NCBI RefSeq assembly: GCF_003234565.1
Contig: NZ_QKTU01000010.1
Span: 1 to 64,000, forward strand
Direction of reading: 5' to 3'
Length of the DNA stretch: 64,000 bases
Origin: Curtobacterium sp. MCBD17_013
Lineage (GTDB): Bacteria; Actinomycetota; Actinomycetes; Actinomycetales; Microbacteriaceae
Below the pieces are notes generated by a model. The model was not told the origin of the DNA. It worked only from the letters and a program-made list of their open reading frames with translations, and ran no database searches. The position numbers and the translations under genes are program-made. Shown in pieces: positions 17,075 to 25,024 of this stretch. The first letter of the stretch is position 1; each line of letters opens with the position of its first letter.

Positions 17075-17867
17075 CCGCGTAACGGCGCAACGCCAGCGAC
17101 GGGTTGACCGCCCGCACGCGTTCGACGGTCGCGGTCTCGATCGTCGCGGCCAGGAGGCCCGGATCCGCTCCGAGCCCGGCGACGACGACGCCCGACGGGT
17201 CGAGCACCACCGAGTGGCCGACGCCGACCGGGGGTGTCTGCCCGGCACCGACCACGTACACGGTGTTCTCGATCGCCCGAGCCGCCAGCAGCGTCCGCCA
17301 GTGGTGCTCCTTGCCCGGCCCCCGGACCCACTCCGCCGGCACGAGCAGGACGTCCGCGCCAGCGACCGCGAGCCGACGGCTGACCTCGGGGAACCGGAGG
17401 TCGTAACACGTCTCGACGCCGATCCGTACGCCGCCGCGCTCGAACACGGGCTCCTGCTCCGGATCCCCCGGCTCGATCCACTCCGACTCCCGAGCGCCGA
17501 ACGCGTCGTAGAGGTGCACCTTGCGGTAGGCGAGCACGACCTCACCGTCGGCGCCGACCGCCACGACCGTGTTGCGGAACCGGTCGGCGTCCGTACCGCG
17601 TTCGCTCATGCCCGCGACGATGGTGAGGCCCGTCCTCCTCGCGTGCTGCGCGAGCCCCGAGACGAACGGGCCGTCCAGCGGCTCTGCGGCATCGACGTAC
17701 GAACGGCCGAGCTCGGGCTCGAAGAACGAGCTGTACTCCGGTGCGACGAGGACGTCGGCACCACGGCCGGAGGCGCCGACCGCCGCCGCACCGATGGTCG
17801 CCACGTTCGCGGCGACGTCGGCGACCGGCGCGAACTGGGCGACGGCGATGGTCAGGGTGGCGGGCAC
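17061..17867 (-). CDS. Carbon-nitrogen hydrolase (nitrilase superfamily, omega-amidase-like)
   Basis: A 268-residue hydrolase with the Glu-Lys-Cys triad: Glu44 in VAPEYSSFF, Lys116 in YRKVHLYD and Cys154 in VETCYDLRFPE. This arrangement matches carbon-nitrogen hydrolases that cleave amides; the paired aminotransferase suggests a 2-oxoacid omega-amidase, but substrate is inferred. The start was placed at the GTG at 17867 because it lies exactly 7 nt after TACGCT, fitting the leaderless pattern of this genome; the GTG six bases upstream would leave only one base after the -10 hexamer. The C-terminal 14 bp overlap the convergent aminotransferase gene. Confidence 0.86.
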   Translation of the reverse strand: MPATLTIAVAQFAPVADVAANVATIGAAAVGASGRGADVLVAPEYSSFFEPELGRSYVDAAEPLDGPFVSGLAQHARRTGLTIVAGMSERGTDADRFRNTVVAVGADGEVVLAYRKVHLYDAFGARESEWIEPGDPEQEPVFERGGVRIGVETCYDLRFPEVSRRLAVAGADVLLVPAEWVRGPGKEHHWRTLLAARAIENTVYVVGAGQTPPVGVGHSVVLDPSGVVVAGLGADPGLLAATIETATVERVRAVNPSLALRRYAVTPR

Positions 17868-17977
17868 GGTCACGAGCGTAGACACCGGCCGGGAGGCACG
17901 CGACCCCACCGACGCGCCGTGTCTGCTCCGCCCTCGACCGGGAACGCACCAACGGGGAACACCGGAGCGGGAACGCA

Positions 17978-18007
17978 GAAGGCCCGGTCCTGACGGACCG
18001 GGCCTTC
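17978..18007 (-). terminator. Terminator hairpin downstream of tRNA-fMet
   Basis: A perfect 13-bp stem (17978-17990 with 17995-18007) and a 4-nt loop begin 7 nt after the mature 3' end of the tRNA on the minus strand. It has no T-rich tail. It also lies between the tRNA and the nitrilase promoter, so it would insulate that gene. Confidence 0.8.
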
Positions 18008-18013
18008 ATCTTG

Positions 18014-18087
18014 TTGCGGGGGCAGGATTTGAACCTACGACCTCTGGGTTATGAGCCCAGCGAGCTACCGAACTGCTCCACCCCGCG
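18014..18087 (-). tRNA. Initiator tRNA-fMet (anticodon CAT)
   Basis: A 74-nt cloverleaf on the minus strand. The acceptor CGCGGGG faces CCCCGCA, leaving the C1-A72 mismatch diagnostic of bacterial initiators. The anticodon stem is CTGGG/CCCAG around loop CTCATAA, giving the three consecutive G-C pairs next to the loop that initiator tRNAs need for P-site entry. The T arm GTAGG/CCTGC closes TTCAAAT. The discriminator is A, and CCA is not encoded in the genome. Flanked by a terminator hairpin on its 3' side. Confidence 0.97.
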
Positions 18088-18166
18088 GCACGGTTCAGAA
18101 GCCTAACACGACCGCGACGAGGACGCGAATCGGGGCCGACCGCGCACGCGAGGGCCCCGATCCGGA

Positions 18167-21100
18167 TCACTTGCTGGACGAACTCGTCGAGCTGCTCGAC
18201 CCCGTGGTCGCACCGTTCGACTCGGCCTGGAGCGCGTCCTGCACCGCCTGCTGCAGTCGCCTGTCGGCCTCGGCCGCCGCCACGAGGTCGTTGTCGGCGT
18301 AGGCCTGCTGACGGTCCTGGAGCGCCTGGCTCGCGTCCTGGAGCGCCTGCTGGAGGGCGGCGTTCGCGCTGACCGATCCCGCGCCGCTCGATCCACCGGA
18401 ACCGCTCGCGCCCGAGTCGGAACCCGTGTCGCTCGAGCCGGATCCGCTGGATCCGCTGGTACCCGAACCGGTACCGCTCGAGCCCGTCGACGCGCCCTGG
18501 TCACCCGCCGCGGCACCGGAGTTCCCACCGAACAGCGAGTTGAGCGCGTCGTTGAGGGTGTCCTCGAACGCGATCTTGTCCCCGAAGGCGACGAGGACCT
18601 TCTGCAGTAGTGGGTACGACGTGTTCGAGGTCGACTGCACGTACACCGGCTGGACGTACAGGAAGCCGCCGCCGATCGGCAGCGTCAGCAGGTTGCCGCG
18701 CTTGATCGTCGTGTCACCCCGCTTCAGGATGTTCAGCTCGGTGGAGACGTCGGTGTCCGCGTTGAACGACGACTGGACCTGACCCGGACCGGGCACGCTG
18801 TCGGTCTTCGGGATCGTCAGGAGCGACAGACGCCCGTACGCCTTCGAGCGCTTGCCCTTGCCGCGGCCGCCGGCGTCCGAGTCGACCGACAGGTACCCCG
18901 TCAGCACGTTCCGCGCGTTCGACCCCGACTGCTGCGGGATGTAGGTCGAGTAGAGCGTGTAGGCCGTCTGCTCCCCCGGGACCTTCATCGTGAGGTAGTA
19001 CGGGTCCTGCAGGTCGGCGCTCGAGGTCGTCGTGGTGGTGCCGAGTGCGCTGGTGACCCTCGACGTGGACGAACTCGACGAGCTCGACGACGGGTCCTGC
19101 GGCGTGACCCAGGCGTCGTCACCGGAGTAGAACGAGTTCGCGTTCGTGACGTGGTAGGTCCCGAGGATGGTCCGCTGCACCTTGAACAGGTCGGTCGGGT
19201 ACCGCACGTGGTCGAGCAGCTCGGCACTCATCGACGACATCGGCTGGACGGTCGCGGGGAAGATCTTCTTCCACGTCGTCAGCAGCGGGTCCTTCGCGTC
19301 CCAGGAGTACAGGGTGACCTTGCCCGTGTAGGCGTCCACCGTCGCCTTGACCGAGTTCCGGATGTAGTTCACCTGGTCGGTGTTGTACCCGGACGAGGTG
19401 GTGCCGTTGATGCTGTCCGACAGGCTCGCGCTCTGGGAGTACGGGTACGCGTCGGTCGTCGTGTAGCCGTCGACGATCCAGACGACCCGGTGGTTGACGA
19501 TCGCCGGGTAGACGTCCTTGTCGAGCGTCAGGTACGGCGCGACCTTCTGCACCCGCTGGAGCGGATCGCGGTCGTACAGGATCTGCGAATCCGCGTTCAC
19601 CGCGTTCGACAGCAGGATCTGCTCCGACCCGAACTTGGCCGCGTAGACGAGACGGTTGAACACGTTGCCGATGCTCGGTCCGCCGTTCGCCTGGTACGTG
19701 GTCGTCGCGTTGCTCGCCGCAGCGTCCTCGGCGCCCGAGGGGTAGTCGAGCTCGATCTTCTTCGTCCCCTTGGCCGCCCCGACGATCGAGTACGCGGGCG
19801 AGCTCTCGCCGAAGTACACGCGCGGCTGGTAGTCCCCGAGGTCGCCCGTCGAGGGGATGCCGGACTCGAGGAACACGGGCTTGCCGTCGCTCGTGCGCTG
19901 GTTGCCGTACGCGGCGACGACCCCGTACCCGTGTGTGTACACGAACGTGCGGTTGTACTGCGTCGCCGAGGAGCCGAGGCCCTCCACATCGATGTCGCGC
20001 ACGGCGATCACGGTGTCCTCGGAGGTGCCGTCGATGTCGTAGCGGTCGACGTCGAGGGTGGAGGGGAACTTGTAGTACTGGCGGTACTGCTGCAGCTGGC
20101 TGAACGACTCCGACACGATCGACGGGTCGATGATGCGGATGTTCGCCGTGGTCTGCGCGTCCGACGCGAGCGCTCCGGTCTGCGTGTCGGTCCTGGCGTC
20201 GTACGAACGCTCCTTCACTCCCGCGACGTCGTACGCGGACCGGGTCGCGTCGATGTTGCGCTGGATGAACGCCGACTCGTAGCTGCGCTCGCTCGGTGCC
20301 ACCTGCAGGCGCTGGACGACCCAGGGGTAGATCCCGCCGACGACGATGGCCGACACGAGCAGCAGCGCGGTGCCCACGACCGAGATCCGCCAACGGCCGA
20401 TGACCGCCGTCACGACGAACAGGAGCGCGACGACGGCGGCGATGCCCGCGAGGATCTCGCGCCCGGGGATGGTCGCGTTGACCTCGGTGTACTGCGCACC
20501 CGTGATGAGCGAGTTGTCCTTCGAGAGGGTCGCGTACTGGTCGAGCCAGAGGCTGACGGCCTGCAGGGCCACGTACAGGGCCGCGGTGACGGCCAACTGG
20601 ACCCGAGCGGTCCGCGAGATCCGGACCTCCCGACTGCCGAAGCGGAGCGCGCCGTACAGGTAGCTGGCGGCGACGGCGGCGAGTCCGGCGATGAGCACGA
20701 CAGCGGAGGCGAAGGCGACGAGCGCACGCCAGAACGGCAGGTCGAACACGTAGAACGCGATGTCGAGGTGGAACTGGGGGTCGACGCGGCCGAACGGCGT
20801 GCGGTTGAAGTAGGCGAGCACGAGGCTCCAGCGCGGCGCGGTCGCGAGGCCGGCGAACAGTCCGAGGACCGACGGCACGCCGAACATGACGGCGCGGCGG
20901 AGCGGTTCGATGACCTGCTGGTAGCGGTCGAGTTGCGCGTTGAGCTTGGCGTAGACCGGCCGGAACCGGTAGGCGACGGCGATGCTGACGTACACCGGCA
21001 CCGCCATGCCGAGGAAACCGGCGAAGAACATCGCGGTGCCGGCGAGCCACCGGGTGGTGAGCACGCGTTGGAACCCGAGCTGCGCGAACCAGAGGTAGTC

Positions 21101-21217
21101 GGTGTACAGGCTCGCGAAGACGAAGAACGCGATCACCAACGCCGCCAGCACGATGATCGTGACGACGATCGGGATCCGCGGCGAGCGCCGCCGGACAGCG
21201 GACGATGTGTTCGTCAC
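18167..21217 (-). CDS. UPF0182 family large membrane protein
   Basis: A 1016-residue protein of the UPF0182 family (COG1615), widespread in actinobacteria and cyanobacteria and without a known function. Seven hydrophobic segments fill about the first 320 residues, starting with IPIVVTIIVLAALVIAFFVF. A large extracytoplasmic region follows, with family blocks such as YQANGGPSIGNVFNRLVYAAKF and DPYYLTMKVPGEQTAYTLYSTYIP. The C-terminal ~120 residues are a Ser/Gly-rich linker and an Ala/Gln/Asp coiled-coil-like stretch (ALQQALQDASQALQDRQQAY). The GTG at 21217 is preceded by GGAG; TAGGAT about 55 bp upstream is a likely -10. Confidence 0.92.
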   Translation of the reverse strand: MTNTSSAVRRRSPRIPIVVTIIVLAALVIAFFVFASLYTDYLWFAQLGFQRVLTTRWLAGTAMFFAGFLGMAVPVYVSIAVAYRFRPVYAKLNAQLDRYQQVIEPLRRAVMFGVPSVLGLFAGLATAPRWSLVLAYFNRTPFGRVDPQFHLDIAFYVFDLPFWRALVAFASAVVLIAGLAAVAASYLYGALRFGSREVRISRTARVQLAVTAALYVALQAVSLWLDQYATLSKDNSLITGAQYTEVNATIPGREILAGIAAVVALLFVVTAVIGRWRISVVGTALLLVSAIVVGGIYPWVVQRLQVAPSERSYESAFIQRNIDATRSAYDVAGVKERSYDARTDTQTGALASDAQTTANIRIIDPSIVSESFSQLQQYRQYYKFPSTLDVDRYDIDGTSEDTVIAVRDIDVEGLGSSATQYNRTFVYTHGYGVVAAYGNQRTSDGKPVFLESGIPSTGDLGDYQPRVYFGESSPAYSIVGAAKGTKKIELDYPSGAEDAAASNATTTYQANGGPSIGNVFNRLVYAAKFGSEQILLSNAVNADSQILYDRDPLQRVQKVAPYLTLDKDVYPAIVNHRVVWIVDGYTTTDAYPYSQSASLSDSINGTTSSGYNTDQVNYIRNSVKATVDAYTGKVTLYSWDAKDPLLTTWKKIFPATVQPMSSMSAELLDHVRYPTDLFKVQRTILGTYHVTNANSFYSGDDAWVTPQDPSSSSSSSSTSRVTSALGTTTTTSSADLQDPYYLTMKVPGEQTAYTLYSTYIPQQSGSNARNVLTGYLSVDSDAGGRGKGKRSKAYGRLSLLTIPKTDSVPGPGQVQSSFNADTDVSTELNILKRGDTTIKRGNLLTLPIGGGFLYVQPVYVQSTSNTSYPLLQKVLVAFGDKIAFEDTLNDALNSLFGGNSGAAAGDQGASTGSSGTGSGTSGSSGSGSSDTGSDSGASGSGGSSGAGSVSANAALQQALQDASQALQDRQQAYADNDLVAAAEADRRLQQAVQDALQAESNGATTGSSSSTSSSSK

Positions 21218-21379
21218 CAGGTGAGCTCCAGACGTGTCGACACGACGGCGTCGCAGCCGTCGGGACCCTGATCCTATGGGTTCGGGCTGACGATCACGCT
21301 GGGCGGAGCGCAGGCTGTGGAGCGTCGGTGGAACCGCCCGGAGCCGCCCCGGCGTGCCATGGACGGCGGCAGACCCCGG

Positions 21380-22492
21380 TCAGGATCCGCAGCGCGCCAG
21401 GTGGGCGGTGCTCGCGCCACTCCGGACGACGGACAGGTCGTGCACGGCCTGCCGGAGCGTCGACACCGCGTAGACGTCGAGCCCGTCGGGGACGTGTCCG
21501 GCGACCTCGTCGCAGTTGCTCTCCGGGGCCAGGAACACCGTCGCGCCCGCCGAGCGCGCACCGTAGAGCTTCTGCCGGATCCCACCGATGGCACCGACGT
21601 CGCCGTCGACGTCGATCGTGCCCGTCCCGGCCACGTGGGCTCCGCCGTTGAGGTGCCCGGGCGTCAGCTTGTCGATGGTCCCGAGCGCGAACATCATGCC
21701 GGCGCTCGGGCCACCGACGTCCTGCAGGCGGATCTTCACCGAGAACGGGAAGTCGTAGTGCTGGCTGACGCCGATGCCCAGGAGCACCGCACCGTCGGAG
21801 GCCTTCGGTGTGATCGAGACGGTCCGGGTGGCACCGTCGCGACGGACCACGAGGGTGGCGGCCGTCCCGGCGCCGTTCGCGGTCACGCGCGCGCGGAGGG
21901 TGCTGGCGTCGCTGTCGTGCGTCAACGACCTCCCGTTGATCGACTCGATGACGTCGCCCTCGCGCAGGACGCCATCGGCCGCCGACCCGGGTTCGACCGC
22001 CGAGACGGTGAGCGTGGAGCCGACCGTGAACCCCTGGTGGACGAGGGCCGCCGCGACCGCCGCCTGCTGGGAGTCCGCCATGTCGGCGGCGTCCTGCTTG
22101 TTCACCTGCTCCGTGGTCTCGCCGGTCGGGTAGATCGCCTCGGCGGGGACGACGGCCTCGGACTTCGTGAACAGCGCGCGGATGACGCTGAGCCACGACG
22201 GGCGTTCGGTCTGGGTGCCCTCGACGCTCACGGTGAGCATGTCGAGTGCGCCCGCCGTGGGGTAGGTCGGGTGTCCCGACACCTGGATGAGCTGCACCCG
22301 CTTCGGCTTCGCCGCGGTGCCCTGCTGCTGCGTGCCGATGGTGTTGAACACGGGGCCCGGCAGTTCGATGACGTACGGGCTCGGCAGCACGGTGGCGAGG
22401 AGGGCGAGGACGACCGCGGCGACGACGAGCACCCAGCCGACGGTGCGAGCGCGGGAACGCGGGCGGGCAGGAGCCGGGGCGAAGAGGGTCAA
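21380..22492 (-). CDS. PDZ and Lon-like S16 serine protease, membrane-anchored (YlbL family)
   Basis: A 370-residue protein. One N-terminal helix (about 18-38, VGWVLVVAAVVLALLATVLP) anchors it with the rest outside. A PDZ domain spans about 155-230, and a C-terminal Lon-type proteolytic domain carries Ser263 in GGPSAGMMFAL and Lys308 in IGGIRQKLYGA, the Ser-Lys dyad. It lacks any ATPase domain. The TTG start is supported by GGAAGGA at correct spacing and by the lack of a nearby ATG or GTG. It is divergent from the zincin-2 gene, the same arrangement I recall for mycobacterial Rv3194c/Rv3195. Probably degrades or processes envelope proteins. Confidence 0.92.
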   Translation of the reverse strand: MTLFAPAPARPRSRARTVGWVLVVAAVVLALLATVLPSPYVIELPGPVFNTIGTQQQGTAAKPKRVQLIQVSGHPTYPTAGALDMLTVSVEGTQTERPSWLSVIRALFTKSEAVVPAEAIYPTGETTEQVNKQDAADMADSQQAAVAAALVHQGFTVGSTLTVSAVEPGSAADGVLREGDVIESINGRSLTHDSDASTLRARVTANGAGTAATLVVRRDGATRTVSITPKASDGAVLLGIGVSQHYDFPFSVKIRLQDVGGPSAGMMFALGTIDKLTPGHLNGGAHVAGTGTIDVDGDVGAIGGIRQKLYGARSAGATVFLAPESNCDEVAGHVPDGLDVYAVSTLRQAVHDLSVVRSGASTAHLARCGS

Positions 22493-22627
22493 CGAGGTCC
22501 TTCCGACGGGCCGGTGCTCCGCGCGTCCCGGTCACGGGAGCGCGTGTTCGCCCACGGCGCAGCGCGAACGGGCGTCCGAGGGGCACGTCCCAGGTCCGGG
22601 TGCAGGGCAGCGGTTAGCGTAGTGCGC

Positions 22628-23989
22628 ATGGCTGATGATCCGCAGCGGCAACCGGACGACGAGTTCCAGGAGATGCTGCGCCGCCTCCTCTCCGGCGGTG
22701 CCGACATCGATCCGTCCCAGCTCGCGGGCGCCGCGGGGCTCCCGAACGACCCGGCCTTCGTCGCCCGGCTGATGGGGCAGTTGCAGGACGCCGTCCGGGC
22801 CGGCGGCGACGGCATCGACTTCTCGGCTGCCACGGAGCGCGCGGTCGCGATCGCTCGCGAGGGCGGCCAGGGCGTCGACCCGGCGACGAGCGCCGCGTTG
22901 ACGCAGGCATTCCAGGTCGCCGCACTGTGGCTGGACGACGTCACCTCGGTCGCCGAGCTCACCGCGGCGCCGCGCCTCATGACACGCGAGCAGTGGGCGT
23001 CCGCGACGATGCCGGTCTGGAGCCAGATCGCCGAGCCCGTCGCGACGAGCATCGCCGACGCCCTCACCGAGGTCATCGACCAGCAGGCGCCCGAGGAGCT
23101 CCGGAGCATGCTCAGCGGTGCCGGTCGCATCATGCGGAGCGTCGGCGGCGCCCTGTTCGCGGTGCAGCTCGGACAGGTCGTCGGGCAGCTCGCGACCGAG
23201 GTCGTGTCCGGCGGCGACGTCGGGGTCCCGCTCCTCGACGACCAGCAGGCCGCCCTGGTGCCGCAGAACGTCGCCGCCTTCGCCGAGGGCCTCGACGTCC
23301 CCGTCGACGAGGTCCGGATCTACCTGGCGGTCCGCGAGCTCGCGCACGCGCGCCTGTTCCGCTCGGCGCGGTGGCTGCGCCTCCACCTCATCTCCTCGAT
23401 CACCGAGTTCGCACGTGGCATCCACGTCGACACCTCCGCGATCGAGGAACTCGCGAGCGGCTTCGACCCCTCGAACGCCGAGGAGCTGCGCGACGCCCTG
23501 TCGAGCGGCGCCCTCATCCCCCCGCGGACGCCCGAGCAGGACCAGGCGCTCGCGCGACTCGAGACCATGCTCGCGCTGATCGAGGGCTGGGTCGACGTCG
23601 TGACCGCGGCGGCGACCACGCGCCTGCCCCGGTCGGCCGCCATCGCCGAGATGGTGCGTCGACGTCGCGCCGCGGGCGGTCCCGCGGAGTCCGCGTTCGC
23701 CACGCTGGTCGGTCTCGAACTCCGGCCGCGGCGGCTACGCGAGGCCGCGGCGATGTGGCAGCGGGTCGTCGACGAGCTGGGCCCGGAGCAGCGCGACACG
23801 CTCTGGTCGCACCCGGACCTCGTCCCGACGTCCGCGGACATCGACGACCCCGACGCGCTCGTCGCGCGGCTGCGGGACCCGGGCACGGCCTCCGACGACA
23901 TCGACCGCGCGCTCGAGGACCTGCTCAACGACACGACGGACGACCGTCCGCACGAGTCGCCGGACGGCACGGCGCGCGACGACGACTAG
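22628..23989 (+). CDS. Zincin-2 (DUF2342) family putative metalloprotease
   Basis: A 453-residue soluble protein of the actinobacterial DUF2342/zincin-2 family (TIGR03624-like), often named coenzyme F420 biosynthesis-associated or zinc-dependent metalloprotease. It is mostly helical; conserved pieces include GTA-like core SVGGALFAVQLGQVVGQLA, YLAVRELAHARLF, and WVDVVTAAATTRLP. No HExxH motif is visible; the nearest candidate is RELAHARLF, so catalysis is unproven. The N-terminus (DDEFQEMLRRLLSGGADIDPSQL) and acidic C-terminus are probably flexible. The ATG lies 7 nt after TAGCGT with no ribosome-binding site, so the mRNA is probably leaderless. Confidence 0.85.
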   Translation: MADDPQRQPDDEFQEMLRRLLSGGADIDPSQLAGAAGLPNDPAFVARLMGQLQDAVRAGGDGIDFSAATERAVAIAREGGQGVDPATSAALTQAFQVAALWLDDVTSVAELTAAPRLMTREQWASATMPVWSQIAEPVATSIADALTEVIDQQAPEELRSMLSGAGRIMRSVGGALFAVQLGQVVGQLATEVVSGGDVGVPLLDDQQAALVPQNVAAFAEGLDVPVDEVRIYLAVRELAHARLFRSARWLRLHLISSITEFARGIHVDTSAIEELASGFDPSNAEELRDALSSGALIPPRTPEQDQALARLETMLALIEGWVDVVTAAATTRLPRSAAIAEMVRRRRAAGGPAESAFATLVGLELRPRRLREAAAMWQRVVDELGPEQRDTLWSHPDLVPTSADIDDPDALVARLRDPGTASDDIDRALEDLLNDTTDDRPHESPDGTARDDD

Positions 23990-24070
23990 CGCTCGTCCAC
24001 AGGTCCCGGTTCTCCACAGCTGCCGGGAGGTCCGGGAGCCGTCCGCCCCGGACCGGCGAGACTGCCGGAC

Positions 24071-25024
24071 ATGGGCATCCGCATCGATCCGTCGCTCGAG
24101 TTCGTCTGGCGCGACCTGCACACGGTGCAGATCGGGGTGGATCCGCCACGGGCTGTGGTCCCCGTCGCCTCCGTGGCGGAGGAGCGCTTCCTGACGTCCC
24201 TCCGGCGCGAGACGAGCCGTGAGGCCCTCCCCGCTCTCGCCGCCCAGGCCCGGTGCAGCCCGGCCGCGGCGGCCGGCGTGCTCGCGGCGGTCGCGCCCGT
24301 GCTGGTCGACCGGCCGGTCGCACGCCGACGGTGCGTCGAACTCCACGGATCCGGGCCGGTCGTCGACCTGCTGCAGGGGCACCTGCGCGGCGAGGGCGTG
24401 ACGGTGGCCCAGCCCGATCCTCCAGCGGGGGAACCGCATGGACCGGCGACCCCGGAGGCCGACCTGGCTCTGGCGGTCGCGGACCACGTCCTCGATCCCG
24501 CCCTGCGGTCGGCGTGGCTGCTCCGCGACCTCCCGCAGCTCACCGTCGTCGTCGGCGACGGGCGCGTCCGGGTCGGCCCCGTCGTCGAGCCGGACCGCGG
24601 TCCGTGCCTGCACTGCGTCGAGCTCGCGCGGGTGGACGAGGACGATCACTGGCCCACGCTCGCGACACAACTGTGGGGGCGACGCGCCGCGCCGCTGTCA
24701 CCCCACCGCGCGGCAGCGGTGGCCGCGATCGCGTGCCGCCTGGCGCTCGACCGGCTGGGCACCGGGACGGGCGCCGGACCGATCACGACCTCGGTCACCG
24801 ACGGCGAGGGCGAGGGCGTCGGCGACGGCGACGGCGACACGTCCGCTGACCGGGACGCCACCACCGGTCACGCGGCTGGCGTGCAGGTGTTCGTCGACCG
24901 CGAGACGCTCGCGGTCACGAGCCGGACGGTGCTGCCGCATCCACGGTGCGCGTGCCGAGCGCTGCCAGGAAACGACTCGGCTGACGGTCTCCTCCGCGCC
25001 CCGATCCCCGCCGCGCCCACGTGA
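24071..25024 (+). CDS. ThiF/E1-like protein of unknown function with paired cysteines
   Basis: A 317-residue protein that resembles degenerate ThiF/cyclodehydratase-like (TOMM-type) proteins. CLHC at residues 179-182 (RGPCLHCVELARV) and CAC at 293-295 (HPRCACRALPG) look like the two halves of the structural zinc site of E1-like enzymes. No GxGxxG nucleotide-binding loop or catalytic Cys of an active E1 is evident; LHGSGPVVDLL is the only related segment. An acidic Gly-rich insert (EGEGVGDGDGD) interrupts residues 246-257. The ATG lies 7 nt after GAGACT. Its last 110 bp overlap the convergent uvrD2-like gene. Function unknown; the position next to uvrD2 matches an uncharacterised mycobacterial gene. 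Confidence 0.65.
   Translation: MGIRIDPSLEFVWRDLHTVQIGVDPPRAVVPVASVAEERFLTSLRRETSREALPALAAQARCSPAAAAGVLAAVAPVLVDRPVARRRCVELHGSGPVVDLLQGHLRGEGVTVAQPDPPAGEPHGPATPEADLALAVADHVLDPALRSAWLLRDLPQLTVVVGDGRVRVGPVVEPDRGPCLHCVELARVDEDDHWPTLATQLWGRRAAPLSPHRAAAVAAIACRLALDRLGTGTGAGPITTSVTDGEGEGVGDGDGDTSADRDATTGHAAGVQVFVDRETLAVTSRTVLPHPRCACRALPGNDSADGLLRAPIPAAPT

Noticed and set aside
17871-17873. GTG at 17873 as the nitrilase start
   Set aside because: It lies one base after the -10 hexamer; the GTG two codons downstream fits the 7-nt leaderless spacing.
24071-25024. Thiazole/oxazole-modified peptide cluster
   Set aside because: No YcaO, dehydrogenase or precursor peptide gene is present; the ThiF-like gene stands alone between zincin-2 and uvrD2.
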